Below are positions 35,964 through 47,700 of a stretch of 64,000 nt of DNA, in pieces. The notes under the pieces were generated by a model. The model saw only the letters and a list, made by a program, of their open reading frames with translations. It did no database searches and was not told where the DNA came from. The stretch's first letter is position 1, and every line of letters starts with the position of its first letter. The position numbers and the translations under genes are program-made. Source of the DNA: Phoronis australis (lineage: Eukaryota; Phoronida; Phoronidae); assembly GCA_002633005.1 (NCBI GenBank), contig NMRA01000001.1, forward strand, positions 3,590,192 through 3,654,191. Reading direction: 5' to 3'.

Positions 35964-37282
35964 TACTCTCTGCAACCGAGACAATCCCAGAAAAAAATAG
36001 TCATACGAATGTTGTCTAAAAACCCTTAATTGACAAATTGGCCTCAATAAGACAGATGGTTTAAAATGAAATGAAAATGAAATTCAGTAAATTTAATAAC
36101 AAATTAATTTTAAACATCATTTCCGTCGTTACATCTTTTGAAATTCAAAATTACAAATAGGTTTTATTAGGTATGTTGAAATTTTGGTTATGACATGGTC
36201 GAGGCATGATCAAAGTGAAGATCATTCACGAGACCGAAATCAAACATTTTGACATATTTCATCTTGTTTCTTTGCCCGGACTAGATGTCTTTCATGCGTA
36301 GGAATACACGTTATGAAACCTTCGTCCACATAATGTATGTATGTCAAAAGAAAAACAACAGAGCAGACTAGGTCGATAATTTCTACTTTCTCAAATTTCA
36401 AACTAGCAGAGATAAAAACAAGGTAAACACACGTTTAAAACTTGTCGAACTGTTTTTGACAACTAACGAACTGGAATTACAGCGAATTCGGGTGTAAAGA
36501 AGTTAACGCTAACACAAGCCATCTGACTCAATCGGACGGCCGAGAGTGAGCAGACGATATTGATAACATTTCAAAAAAGGATGTTTGCATATTTTCCTGG
36601 GAATTTATTTAGCTGTTTTATTTCGATTTGGTTTAATGCATACTATTGTTTTTATCAAAACTGGTAAACGAGTATTGTCGCTATCCCAATAATCGAGTTC
36701 GCCAAACGAGTGACCTAGATTTCATTTGTGACTTGCGTCGATCAAAAACTTCCTTTTATCGGATCATTCTTGCTTTATATTGCGTGGATTTATCCAACGT
36801 TTTGGATATTACTGTGAAGTATGATTACAATATATATGTTAGCTTTCGTTCATTTGTTTTTTTTTTTATTTTATTCTGTCGGTAAGCGTAGTATTTACGT
36901 TTTTTTCAGTTAAACAGATGTTGACCCTCATAAGTGGGATTTCTGACACACTGATCCAGTTCACTGAAAGTAGTAACTTAATTAGTCAGTAGTTATTTTC
37001 TAGTAGACCAGTTTTTTCGCAACCCACAACCACCTCGACCCAGTTTACAGGCAAGCTCAGCTCAATCTGAACCTAGAACAAGCGCTGAATTGCTGTGAGC
37101 TCGGCTGGCTGTTTCCTGTTTTTTGCAATTCAGAGAATCGATTCCGCCAGTTTGAAAGCCAAAAAAAGCAGAAAAAACAACGTGAGCAAATCAAATCAAA
37201 GACCTATCAACATTACAAATCGTCTCGTTCCCGGCAGAGTGTAATCAATCCCGCCAAAAACCTTTCAAATAATAACTGAAAC
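35964..37282. other. Gene-free stretch after the sulfotransferase
   Basis: Probably holds the 3' UTR of the sulfotransferase. No canonical AATAAA is close to the stop codon, so the cleavage site is unclear. Otherwise nothing is recognised. Confidence 0.35.
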
Positions 37283-37687
37283 AATGCCTTTTGCTTCATG
37301 AATGGCAGCAACAACGCCTGTGAAAAGAATTAAATTATGTCTTTGTTTTAATGACGTCAAGGCAGCAGCCGATCATTGCGCAAGAGGTATTTCCCATAAC
37401 CAAGCCTGGCTTGTTAAAGCGCTACCTGAAATCGCTGCCAATTTCTCAGTCGCTACCCAGCAATGCGCAATTGCAACAGGGTGCCCCCATCTTGAAGAAG
37501 AGTGCAGTAACAGCCGAGTAAGTGGTCTATTTTCATTCTCAACACGTTCACGAATACAAACAAACCACATTCACTGACCCTATATGCAAAGCGCACCTAC
37601 AAATACCCCAAGCCTGGCCTATCCCTAGATTATAATATTTTGAGAGGTCAATTGGTCGCGGCCGCAGTCTAACTGTTCAGCGCCACC
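37283..37687 (+). repeat. Dispersed repeat, longest copy (405 bp)
   Basis: The 5' 120 bp match 2258-2395 and the 3' 280 bp match 20229-20510. Together the three copies define one element starting AATGCCTT-TGCTTCATGAA and ending GTTCAGCGCCACC. No terminal inverted repeat or coding capacity is evident. Confidence 0.8.
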
Positions 37688-37922
37688 TTATCTACGCGGC
37701 TAAGTGAACTTCCGTCATGAGACAAATCATTCTCCAGTTTAAAGGTCACGTGACTTCTAGTTTGAATGAAGTCCGCACATGCGCAGTTAACGGTCATTCG
37801 AGAGGAAATAACGCAAGGTGTTCTGGATATGCCCGTGCAGGCAGATGTGTACCACGACTCAAGGCTAGTAGAAATCGGGAAACGGGGCGAGGAATTCCGG
37901 AGCAACACAACTTGTCCAGCAC

Positions 37923-38405
37923 ATGTTTGTAAAAAGTATTCACAGCAACAGAAGGTATCTTCTAGGACTTCCAGATAATTGCGACCCGATCAGGTCACTA
38001 ACACTGACGACAGCGTTGCTCGGAGGCAATCTTGGTATTTCTGGCCTTAAAGTCCTTGTCTCACGCGTTGTTAACCCTTATTACATGTTTAGAAAATGTT
38101 ATAAGGATCCAAGAAGTACCTACCCCATAACTAATACACGATCCGTACTCGAAAACAGTTTAAATGAACGCGCCACTCACGATTCGCACCCGAAGAAACA
38201 CCGCCATTTTGAACTTGCCGCGAACCCGGAAGTACAATTCATTCAGGAACCCAGGCCGAGAAAACGCCGTCAGTGCGACTGGAGCAGTGCCTGTACTGTT
38301 ACCAGCCAGCAAACGGGGATAAAAAAATCGACAGCGCGCCTTAATTTTGATAAAATCAAACTACGGACAATTTTATGGAATTTGCTGAAGAAATGTGGCG
38401 AATAA
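37923..38405 (+). other. Unexplained 160-codon open frame
   Basis: This is an unusually long open frame for this AT-rich window, with a basic C-terminal half (RPRKRRQC, KKSTARLNF). No family, signal peptide or membrane helix is recognisable. The length alone is borderline against chance for a 64-kb window, and I see no convincing splice sites. Confidence 0.2.
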
Positions 38406-39623
38406 ATTTTGACAGAAATTATTTTGCCAGACTCGGGACCGCAGCCTATCGGACCCGGTGCGGATCGAGACCAGACACTGGCGAACGGTAAATGCATGCG
38501 GTTGCAAGCTGTTTTGTCGAAGTAAAATGGTCAAATGATAAATGCTGCATATATTCAAAGGTAGTTTCAGACACTTGCATGAAATTACGGGCTGGTTAGT
38601 CCTGTGTCACACTGCTGCCCACAAACACAAAAAACACGAAAATTGAACAAAGTTTCTTTTTTGTAGCAACGTTTGTCAAAATGTATCAACGTTAAATCTT
38701 CACAAATTACAAAGTAGCCGATTGAACATGCCTTTCAGTTCAGCAAAAGTCGACATTGTAGGTGCCGCCAGAAATGAGACGATCGAAGTCCAACGGGAAT
38801 TGTGAGCACATTTATCACTTAATGAGTAACAACTGCGAGGCTGAAATTTGGTGAACACTGCTAAATCGTGCAGAATAGTAAGTAAAGATATGTCTAACTA
38901 AATTTTACCGTAATTTGTTGGCGAAAACAATTTACACAAAGTTTTAAACTCGTAACTCATCCCGCTGTCCTCCAATATGGCCGACGCGATCCAAACAAAG
39001 TGACCCAAATTTCGCCACAAAACTTGCAATAACTTTACAGTGCTTGCCCCGATTTTGATACTTTTTCGATTTTTACTGAGTAGAATGTACTACCTTTCCG
39101 ATGATAGCAAAGTACTTTTTCAAAACGAGGAAAAAAATAAAACCGAAAAAAAATTGGTTCGACCCATATTGGTTCCTAGGTTCGACCGGCCTACGTAAGG
39201 AACTAAACACCAATGCTATTTTAACATACTAAGTACGCGTAACATTCCAAAAAAATCAACGACCACTAACTACAAACTATAAATACACTACATATGCAAA
39301 CGAATCACGATATATTACTAATAAAACAAAATAATGAAGACTTTTCGAGCAAGCCATAGCACATTCAGTTACAAGGAAAAAATGGCGGCGTTCAGGACAA
39401 GTTCCTGAACTGATGAGCCGGAAATGTGGGTACGGAAATAACCGATGACAACCGGTAATCATACGCTCAGAGAGAAGGGTCAAATACTGTTAAAAAATCG
39501 CTTTTGGCAAGAAAGGCGAAAAGAATATAAAGAAAGGGTGTCGAAAATACGAATTTATGTAGTAAGTATTTTCGGATACTAGAACCACATGGGCAGTTTG
39601 CAACAAGGACTTTAATTAAGGAC

Positions 39624-39675
39624 TTTTTGAGCTGGAACCTGTAGTTCAAGCGCTGTGCTCCAACCACTGACCTTT
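39624..39675 (-). repeat. Degenerate tRNA-like fragment
   Basis: The minus strand has TCAGTGGTTGGAGCAC followed closely by ACAGGTTCCAGCTC, resembling A and B boxes but only about 28 bp apart. It is a shortened or decayed tRNA-derived SINE piece. Confidence 0.35.
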
Positions 39676-40370
39676 GAACTTAACAAAATAGGCAGACGGG
39701 GTACTGCCTACTGTAACTATACTTTGGTCACAAGATGCCGCCTCCCTTCCATCCGGGTATTGCAAGAACGATTTATTTGATTAATAGGTGATGTTTCCAA
39801 CTTAATAAACAAACTGCAAGAGAATATGCATTTCACTAAGTTAAGATTAATGTTTCATCATGTAGGTCAGCTCACTTGATTCTTAATTATACAAAATTAT
39901 GGTTTTGGTTGAGCCATTGGCATTCACTAGTACAGTACGCATGTCTGTTTTTCTTTTCCGGCTGACCTCTCGTTAACCACATAGTTCATCAAGTAAAGTC
40001 TGACTCAGTCTAATACTCACAATGCCCAGTTTTTTCATCTTTTCATCACGATGTAGAGGAAAGAAAGCTTTCGATGGGTGGCTTGCAAAGCTGTTTCGAT
40101 TCCAAGATATTCTCTTCTAAAGGATAGCATTGGTTCCAGACAGAGGAATCCAGTGTGTCGATACATGCCGGCAAGTTCGCCCTGCATACTTTATCGAACA
40201 TTCACACTATCACCCAAAACTGCTCAACCATGCACTCCAACAACAACATGCGGGCTCAAGCGTGCAGAAATAATTGTTGACTGAAGCGTTAACAAATAAC
40301 GACACAGAGGAAAAAGGGCGGTCATCACATAAAACATCTCGAAGGTCTTGTTTGAAGCTAAGGTTTCATA

Positions 40371-40622
40371 CCGCTGCTCTCCGATACCTATGTTCCCCTC
40401 CCTCCCTATGTTCCACAACCGATGTTCCAAATCTCGTTATGCCCCTCCCCCCGTCGCTATGACCCCAGCAATTTTGTTTTCCCTTCCTGATGCCCTCCCC
40501 TTGACCCCCTGTTCTCCTCCGGCCTTATGGTCGCCCGTCCTGTTTTTTCTCCGTCCCGATGTTACCCCGTCTCGATTGTTCCCGCGCCAAAATGCTCCCC
40601 CGAGAACCTATGTTCTTTTGTT
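40371..40622 (+). repeat. Degenerate C-rich minisatellite
   Basis: An irregular series of units like TATGTTCCCCTCCC and ATGCCCTCCCC, about 12-18 bp each, runs for 250 bp. The reverse-complement version (GGAACATAGG, GGAACATGGG) occurs at 41284-41412. It makes a proline-rich open frame that I do not regard as a gene. Confidence 0.7.
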
Positions 40623-40806
40623 TTGACGTTCGCTCGGCCCTACTCATATTTTCGGTACACCTGGAGTCAAAATTTTTGTTTTGTCTATTTTATTGCTAAT
40701 TAAGGTTGAAGGTCATACGGCTGAAAAGTCCGCCAATCATAAGCATTCTCAGGATGGGATTTTAACTCCTAGAGTAAGTCCAAAAGAGAAAAGCGCATGC
40801 TGGCAT

Positions 40807-40975
40807 TGACCTATCGCAAGGATTTTCAGTGATGGCTTAACCGACCAATCAGAAAGCAGCATTCTTGACACATCTTCGTTTCCAAGTCGTCATTTTACCA
40901 GACAAACAACACCTTGAAGGGTAAAACTTATAGTTTGTCGACCTTTCGCAAGGTAGCGGAGCTTGCGACAGGTCA
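40807..40975. mobile_element. MITE with TGACCTATCGCAAG inverted ends, copy 1
   Basis: 169 bp from TGACCTATCGCAAG to CTTGCGACAGGTCA, near-perfect terminal inverted repeats. The interior shares AGCAGCATTCTTGACACA and TTTCCAAGTCG with the copy at 43297-43468. Confidence 0.85.
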
Positions 40976-41283
40976 GTTGTAATGCTTAGAAGAGCAAGAG
41001 GATATTCGGCAATGGCGCTTTTATCGAGCTGCGGGCGCTTTTCAGTATCGCTGTTCTTCATTTTGACAGCAATCTTTAATAAAATGCTTAGCTTGATTCT
41101 CCATAAGCATCAACCATTATAATCTTAAGCACCCCCTGTGCAAGACGCAAGCACAAAGAAGTGGCATACATTATGCGTTTTTTGTCTGAACGTGAAGTGT
41201 TTTTCTTCATTACCGTTTATATGCCTAGGCTCGTGTACCTGAGGCGCACCAGAACACCACCTTTTAAATGCAGAAATTCAATT

Positions 41284-41412
41284 AACGAGTATGGGGATAT
41301 CGGAACGGGGTAACCTTGGGACGGAGGAACATAGGAACAGGGGAACATGGGGGCGGAGGAACATCGGTTAGGCAACATAAAAGCGGGACGCCATAGGGAT
41401 CGGGGAACAGTG
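41284..41412 (-). repeat. Degenerate G-rich minisatellite
   Basis: Units such as GGAACATAGGAACAGGG and GGAACATGGGGGCGG, the reverse-complement counterpart of 40371-40622. A weaker trace occurs at 46868-46911. The two arrays face each other across a MITE. Confidence 0.7.
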
Positions 41413-41540
41413 AGCCCACCCGAAAGCAATTAGTGAGACAGAAAATTCAATTTACCACATTCAAGACCTGTGTCATGGTACTCTTTCCAGAAATGTATAT
41501 TCTTAAGGTATTTGAGACATTAAAGTTAACTAAAACTCAC

Positions 41541-41714
41541 CATGACAAAAAGTAGTGTCACTCCAAGTTCCAGACGGAAGGCAGACTGTTTTGATACAAA
41601 TATTTTCTTGGTTATAAGAGGCCATGTACAGAAGAGTGCCGTTTCGCGAAAACATCACGGTTTTCGCAACGAATTGCATACCAGTCAATACAGGAGGTGG
41701 GCTACATGTGGTCA
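41541..41714 (-). CDS. Mosaic gene: sushi-like domain 4
   Basis: Acceptor TATGTTTCAG, donor CATG|GTGAGT, phase 1 on both sides, 58 residues. The pattern is TCSPPPVLTG, CLPSGTWSDTTFC, with Met where the second CCP cysteine should be (LLYMASY) and an extra cysteine at NIC seven residues later. Phase and strand fit the mosaic gene, but 3.0 kb separate it from the nearest firm exon, so it could also belong to a neighbouring sushi gene. Confidence 0.65.
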
Positions 41715-44700
41715 CTGAAACATAATATATTTCTATTCAAGTACATTGCATAAAAACCTGCGAACGTCGAAATGAAGAATGCGGAGCACCTGTGTCCTGT
41801 TTCGTGAAACTTGATTTCAATTTTAAATATTTTGAAGCTAAATCCCGTTCTAATTACTGCTTGAAATCGTCAAAGATGCCAGTAAAAACATGTCAAACAT
41901 GACTTTTAAGCAAATTTCCTCGCCATCATAACATCGGTTTTCAAAATTCATTCTGTACGTAAGAGATGATTTGCAGTAACCACGCCCATCTTGAATTCCC
42001 CTCTTCTTTTACGAATATAGAAAAAAACATTTGTGCGACTGATCGTTTCCGAAAGGTCAAATCGCGTAATACCCTTTTGAGTTCAGTCGGATAATAAAGA
42101 ACGATTCATGGCAATCCAACCGTTCTTTTCAGCAGTGGAACTCACTATACAACAGTAAAACTAAGTACTGAATTAAGTTTTCTCAATGTCCTCGGATATA
42201 AGGAATCCGTATGAGACCCTGGTGATGTGAGAGCCTGAACCGGTGGCCACAGTTTTCATCTTTCCTCCGCTATCAAATTCAATAAGCATATCCACCTGTT
42301 CGATATGGCGTCATTTTAGTCCCAGAAAAATAAAATTGAAATGCGAAAATTAAAAAGCGGTAATAATAATTAGGCCAGATTTCACGTAGCGCTTTAATTA
42401 TTAAGCACTTTGAAATTTATTACCAGGCTATGGGCCCAGTCAGTTTTAATCTTTTTCAATTCTACCGTAGCGTTCAATGGATGCAACTGTTGTCGATGCA
42501 TATTGATTAATTCAAACACATAATTTCGTTTAATTTTTCAAGCAATAAAATATCCTCGTCGTTACCTGACTATGTGATGTGACTGCATTTTTATTCCTAT
42601 TTGCAGGTCCAAATCGAGCCCTAATAGTGGCAGACGCGTCATCGCTAAACACCAGTATGCTTACGAAAAGATTAAGGACAGAGCACGTGTTTGAATTTGG
42701 ATGTATAAGTCTCTAATTTCAAAATACAAATGTGGATGACGAATGCAATAATCATTCACATCTCTTTCACCATCTCTTTACCGTCTTCGGTGTTTGCTGG
42801 TGTGCCTACTGCAACAGAACTTCCCTGCCTATCACCTTTGAGAGTACAGGAGAGGCCAGCGATCTTGCTTCTGCAACGTGTGTCGCTGCATGCCTGTCCT
42901 GCACTGCAGCTACAGCTAACTACGTCAAGCCCAGCATGCGTGCAACAGGTGTTGTTGAAGAGACCAGTGTTACCACATCCATAATGGCAATAAATGTAAG
43001 TCTCTACGATGTATGTCGGTGGTCATCTGCTTTTCCCAGCAAAATCTGAAGGTATGCTCAGCCGAGCACATGCAAATAGACGTTGGTTTCCGTTGGTGGC
43101 ATTTGGTGGAGACATTTTGGCCCACGGTAGAAGAGAACACGGGCGTTGCCCGTTGTTTGACAATTATCCTGCCCATGTGTAGTTAAGAAGAATGCATATG
43201 CAGTTTCCATAACCTCAGAGACTCAAAATACCTGGTCCAGCTCTGGAACGTTTGTTTCAGGAACTTTGACGGTCTCTAGTTTTCCCTTTCCAGAATTGAC
43301 CTATCGCCAGAAGTTTGAATGACGGCTTAACTGACCAAGCACAACGCAGCATTCTTGACACACCACCGTTTCCAAGTCGCCATTTTCCCGACAAACAACT
43401 CGTTGCCGGGTAAAATGTATTGTTTGTTTGTTGACATTTCTCATGGGGGCTAAGCTTGCGATAGGTCAATTATAGGACGCTGTGTCGTAACCTGACATTG
43501 TCTGAGTTCTGAGAAGTTGGTTGCACTTTCTGCAGCCTAATTATTATTATTTATTTGTTATAGTGACATAAGGGTGCCAGTAAATACAGCCTCAAAGACA
43601 GAATATTCACCACACCCCCCAGCCTCAATGGGCTTACTCAGTCACCCAATAACCTAACAATTAAACCATGACATAACATATTGCACACACTCAAATATGA
43701 CCTTTTCAGACTAGTTAGCCTAATTCCTGAATTGTTTCATTTATGTCTGAGAATCTTGGTTTCAACTGGAATCAGTTATGTTCAATAAATCAAGAGCACG
43801 AAGACGTCGGTGTCATCATTGAGACTTCTGGTTTCAACATGTAGCTGCAAAGTGTACTGTGGGTCCTTTTGACCAACTTGGTGCTATGTGAAAGAGGGTA
43901 GCTGCATGTAGAGCCTTGATTTTGTTTTGAGTGATTTATCAGCAATGCAAAGAAGAAGTGCCAAGGGTTACCAGAACTTCCTGCCGCACGACAAACAGGC
44001 AACTGACGTCTCGACGTCGTGGATGACCTTCCCCTTGACAGGGAAACGGCTCTCCAACAACTCCATTGTCTTGACTTTTTCTTCATCGCCTTGTCACATT
44101 CAGTGCTTAGCAAAGCGGAGCACTGACTTCTCTGCTCACTCGGGATGACCTGTTCGTTATAAATATTCATATTGCAGACGTTCTAGCTGCTGATCAATGA
44201 GGCAATGTCTGTACTTCTTTAGCCCCTCTGCGATCTTTCTCCAGTTGTCCTCGACCAATTGCCTTCTTCCCTCTCCTTCCCCACTGCGCTTAGCCGTTTC
44301 CGCATCTCACTATTTGGCTCCTCCTCTTCACCACAATCCTTCTGAGGTGTTAATAATTCCACATCAAACACCTTCGTTAGGGTGTCAATACAACCCAGGA
44401 CACTTGTGAGCAAAGATTGTGAAACACTTGAAGTGCTCAGTGAAGAAAATAAAATGTGAAGTAGAGGAAAAGATAAATACCAGAAGGACGTTAGCTTTGA
44501 CATTTGATCTCTGATGTGACCTTTAGTGGATCACGCATCAATAAAATAACCTCAGAAATGGACTCCGTATCTAAAAAAATGATGTGAATGATGTATAACA
44601 TGACCTTGTAAGTCAGTGAGTTGAAGATATGACAATGGGTCACAACTGAAAATGGCGGCATCAGTCACATTGAATTGTAAAAAAGGATTTAGTGCAATCA

Positions 44701-47700
44701 AACTAATATTGTTCACCTGGTCATATTTAACATTCTTCGACAAAAAAAATAGTTACCAACATACCGGAATTCACTATTGGGTCGGCAACTAGACTCATGG
44801 GGGCAGCGCTTGCATTCACAGATACTTCATAACACCTTCAGTAATATCTACACGTAAATATTAAAAATCTCTGATTTTGGTCATTTGATAAAACGCTTAT
44901 TTTCTACGTTTTATGATATCCACTGTTTAACTAAATACCGTGATCTGTTCGCAGAACAGTATACATCCTAATGCCATCCTGCGTTAGTCCGCCGCATGTC
45001 TGAGAAGGGTTTCCAAAACATTCAACATCACAGGCCCAGTGCTCGTCAACTGCGCTTGAATGGTACTGGTTACCGCAATAACATGATTTTCTCTGGAACG
45101 AGACACCCATTCAATCATCATTTGTTTCCCAATAACAAAATGATTTTGAAACACTACTAACAAATAATGTTTGCATCCCTGAGGAATGCGTTTGTTAAGA
45201 CAAAGTCTATAGTTCTAAGGTCCTGGTTCAAAGTGCCTTCAACTCACAGCGAACGACAAGTAGTCCGGTCATTCCATACAAGCACCGACCTGTGGCCCTG
45301 GGTGGATGCCAAGAGTAGTTTGGCCTCTGATATCTTTTCAGCTCCAGTCGCAGAACCACTTTCGACAAACTTTCATACCACATGCCAGAAGTTTTTCAAC
45401 ATGACATTTTGCGTGTTGAAATCAAGTTACAGTATTTTACAGAAAGGAGCTACATTTGGCCTAAATGAAAAGTATAGGCCTAAAATCAAGTGTGTTTACG
45501 CAACTTTCGAAAAAATTAATTGGCTATCTACGCGAGCGCGTGTGTGTGTGCGTGCACAGGTGTCGTTTTGTGTTTGAGAAGCAGGCCTACTGTTATCTGT
45601 AGTATTTACACATATCCATGAAATAAAATTTTAAAAGATAAAAAGTTTACCTTGTAAAAGAACCCAATCCGCCACCCGCCCACATCACGTAAATGTCCCG
45701 CTGCTTGACACATGGCCAAATTGACATATCATATGCTATTGTAATTTCCCACCCGACACAGCTATATTCTCTCGCTCGAATAAAAAGAAAAACGGGACGT
45801 TTAATGGGTTTTTGCGGCACCCGTAATTTCGCATTCAAATATAAAAAGCCTGAAGTCCTGCTCTTCAACCCATTTGTTAAGTTTTTTCGTTTTTGAACAT
45901 TGGGCATGACAACTATGCAACAGGTGTTCAGAATAACTCTACGAATATTGTTATTTTTCGGAGTCCACTTTCTTTGGCCGTAACATAACATTCCCTAAAT
46001 ATGCTCCAATTTCTCTTGTACAGTAGCATACGCTACATGTATCAGGATCACTAATTTTTATTTTCTGAAGAAAAGAGTTCGTTTTTATACTTTTATGGAA
46101 AGTCCTACACTGCAACCAACGTGGTGAGCTATCTACACTGCATTTCAAAGCTACGTGGAAGATGTTTGCTCATTTTTCCAAAAAAAACCTTGATCTGCAA
46201 ATTTCGGATATATACTTGGAGCAGTTCATCGCATTTTTCGTAAAAGTCACTGCATTCCGAATTTTTAATGAAGCATGTAATTTCCCTAACAGCTTAACTA
46301 GTCATTTCCTTTTGATGTCACTATTGCATACTGTTGTGTTTTGCAATTTGATAACACTCTTGGATTTTAGAATTAAAAATATTTTAAACCACTCAGGTAT
46401 GCTACCAACAATCACCAAGCCAATTCAGTCAGTATTATCTGTAAAGAACATATATAGGCATTTTTGTACATTAAAGAGTCATTGTCCATTCAGGACCATT
46501 ATACTACCAATTCGCTGAAAAACATGCAAAGCTCAGTGACCCTGCAGCTATGGTGGTGACCTACTTACTATTCTCTGTATCTCTTGCTACTCTCATTTCA
46601 CTACATGGATGTAACCTGACTGGTATGTCGACACTTGATGTCTTATTGCATACAATATGCTGATGATGTCTAATGAATAGACCAAATGAAGAATGAACAT
46701 GAACGTTTTTATTTGTGCGGCGATTGTCCGTTTTTAATCTTACTATGGCCAAAAACTGATGTAATTAATAAGAGATAAGTGTGTGAATTGCTGAAATGCG
46801 CAAATTAAATATTAATTATTGTAAAAAATCAATCAGACCAAATGGCCACTCAGAAATTGAATTAACGAGAAGGGGGCATCGAAAAGTGGGAGCATAGGGA
46901 CAGGGGGACAAATTATTGTACACGAACTAAAACCACAAAAAGTGCAAAAATTCATTGTGGGAAAGCTTTAGGTCTTAAGCTGATTAAACATTTAGCTGTC
47001 GGACCAGCGTCAAATGTTAACAGAGTCCAATCCAATGAGAAGCCACACTACAGCCGGGCCACAATGGTCCCAACAGCCGAACGAAGGTTCGTACTTGCCA
47101 CTCGTTTGACATTTGTGATACAAAACGTGACTTCGAAACCTGGCGTGTATGGGTTAAAGCAACGTTGTTACCTAACAGGTTTCAAGCACATCGTACCTTT
47201 ACAAACGCCAATTTGTATCCAGCATGACGGCAGAAGGTGGCGCAGTTTTCACGGGTGATGAGTTCTGTCCTGCCTGGGTAGTCAGCAGACTCGTATTTGG
47301 TTGAGTATGCTAACGTCTTGTTCACTAAGAACGATTCTTGGAGACACCCAACGTCTTCATGGACACCAAGAAAAATAGAGCAGTAATGAATGTAACTGAA
47401 GGCATATGTGTTACTTAACAATTTTATTTCTACCTCTGGGCATGAGTCTGTCAGACCACAGCAAAAACATTTAGTAAATGGGCAGACAAAATTGGTCTAT
47501 TTCTATCACAGACTGCAGGGGCGTTTTCTTTCTCATGCATGCAAATCCTCTTTCAATACTATTTTTCAATGAAGGCATCATACAACATGGCCTCTCATTG
47601 ATTGGTTGGAAACTAACGTTCAGACTAGAAAGGGTGGCAGAAGATGGCGTAAGTTGCTATTGGTTATTGTTTTCACCACCCGTTCAAAAATGAACTTGAG

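Noticed and set aside
40348-40626. A proline-rich plus-strand open frame of 92 codons.
   Set aside because: It is a translation of the C-rich minisatellite, with no splice or homology support.
44600-44645. A possible exon after the WSC linker, with acceptor CATTTTCAG at 44646.
   Set aside because: The frame in the right phase has no domain features and runs to a stop through low-information sequence. No good donor exists.
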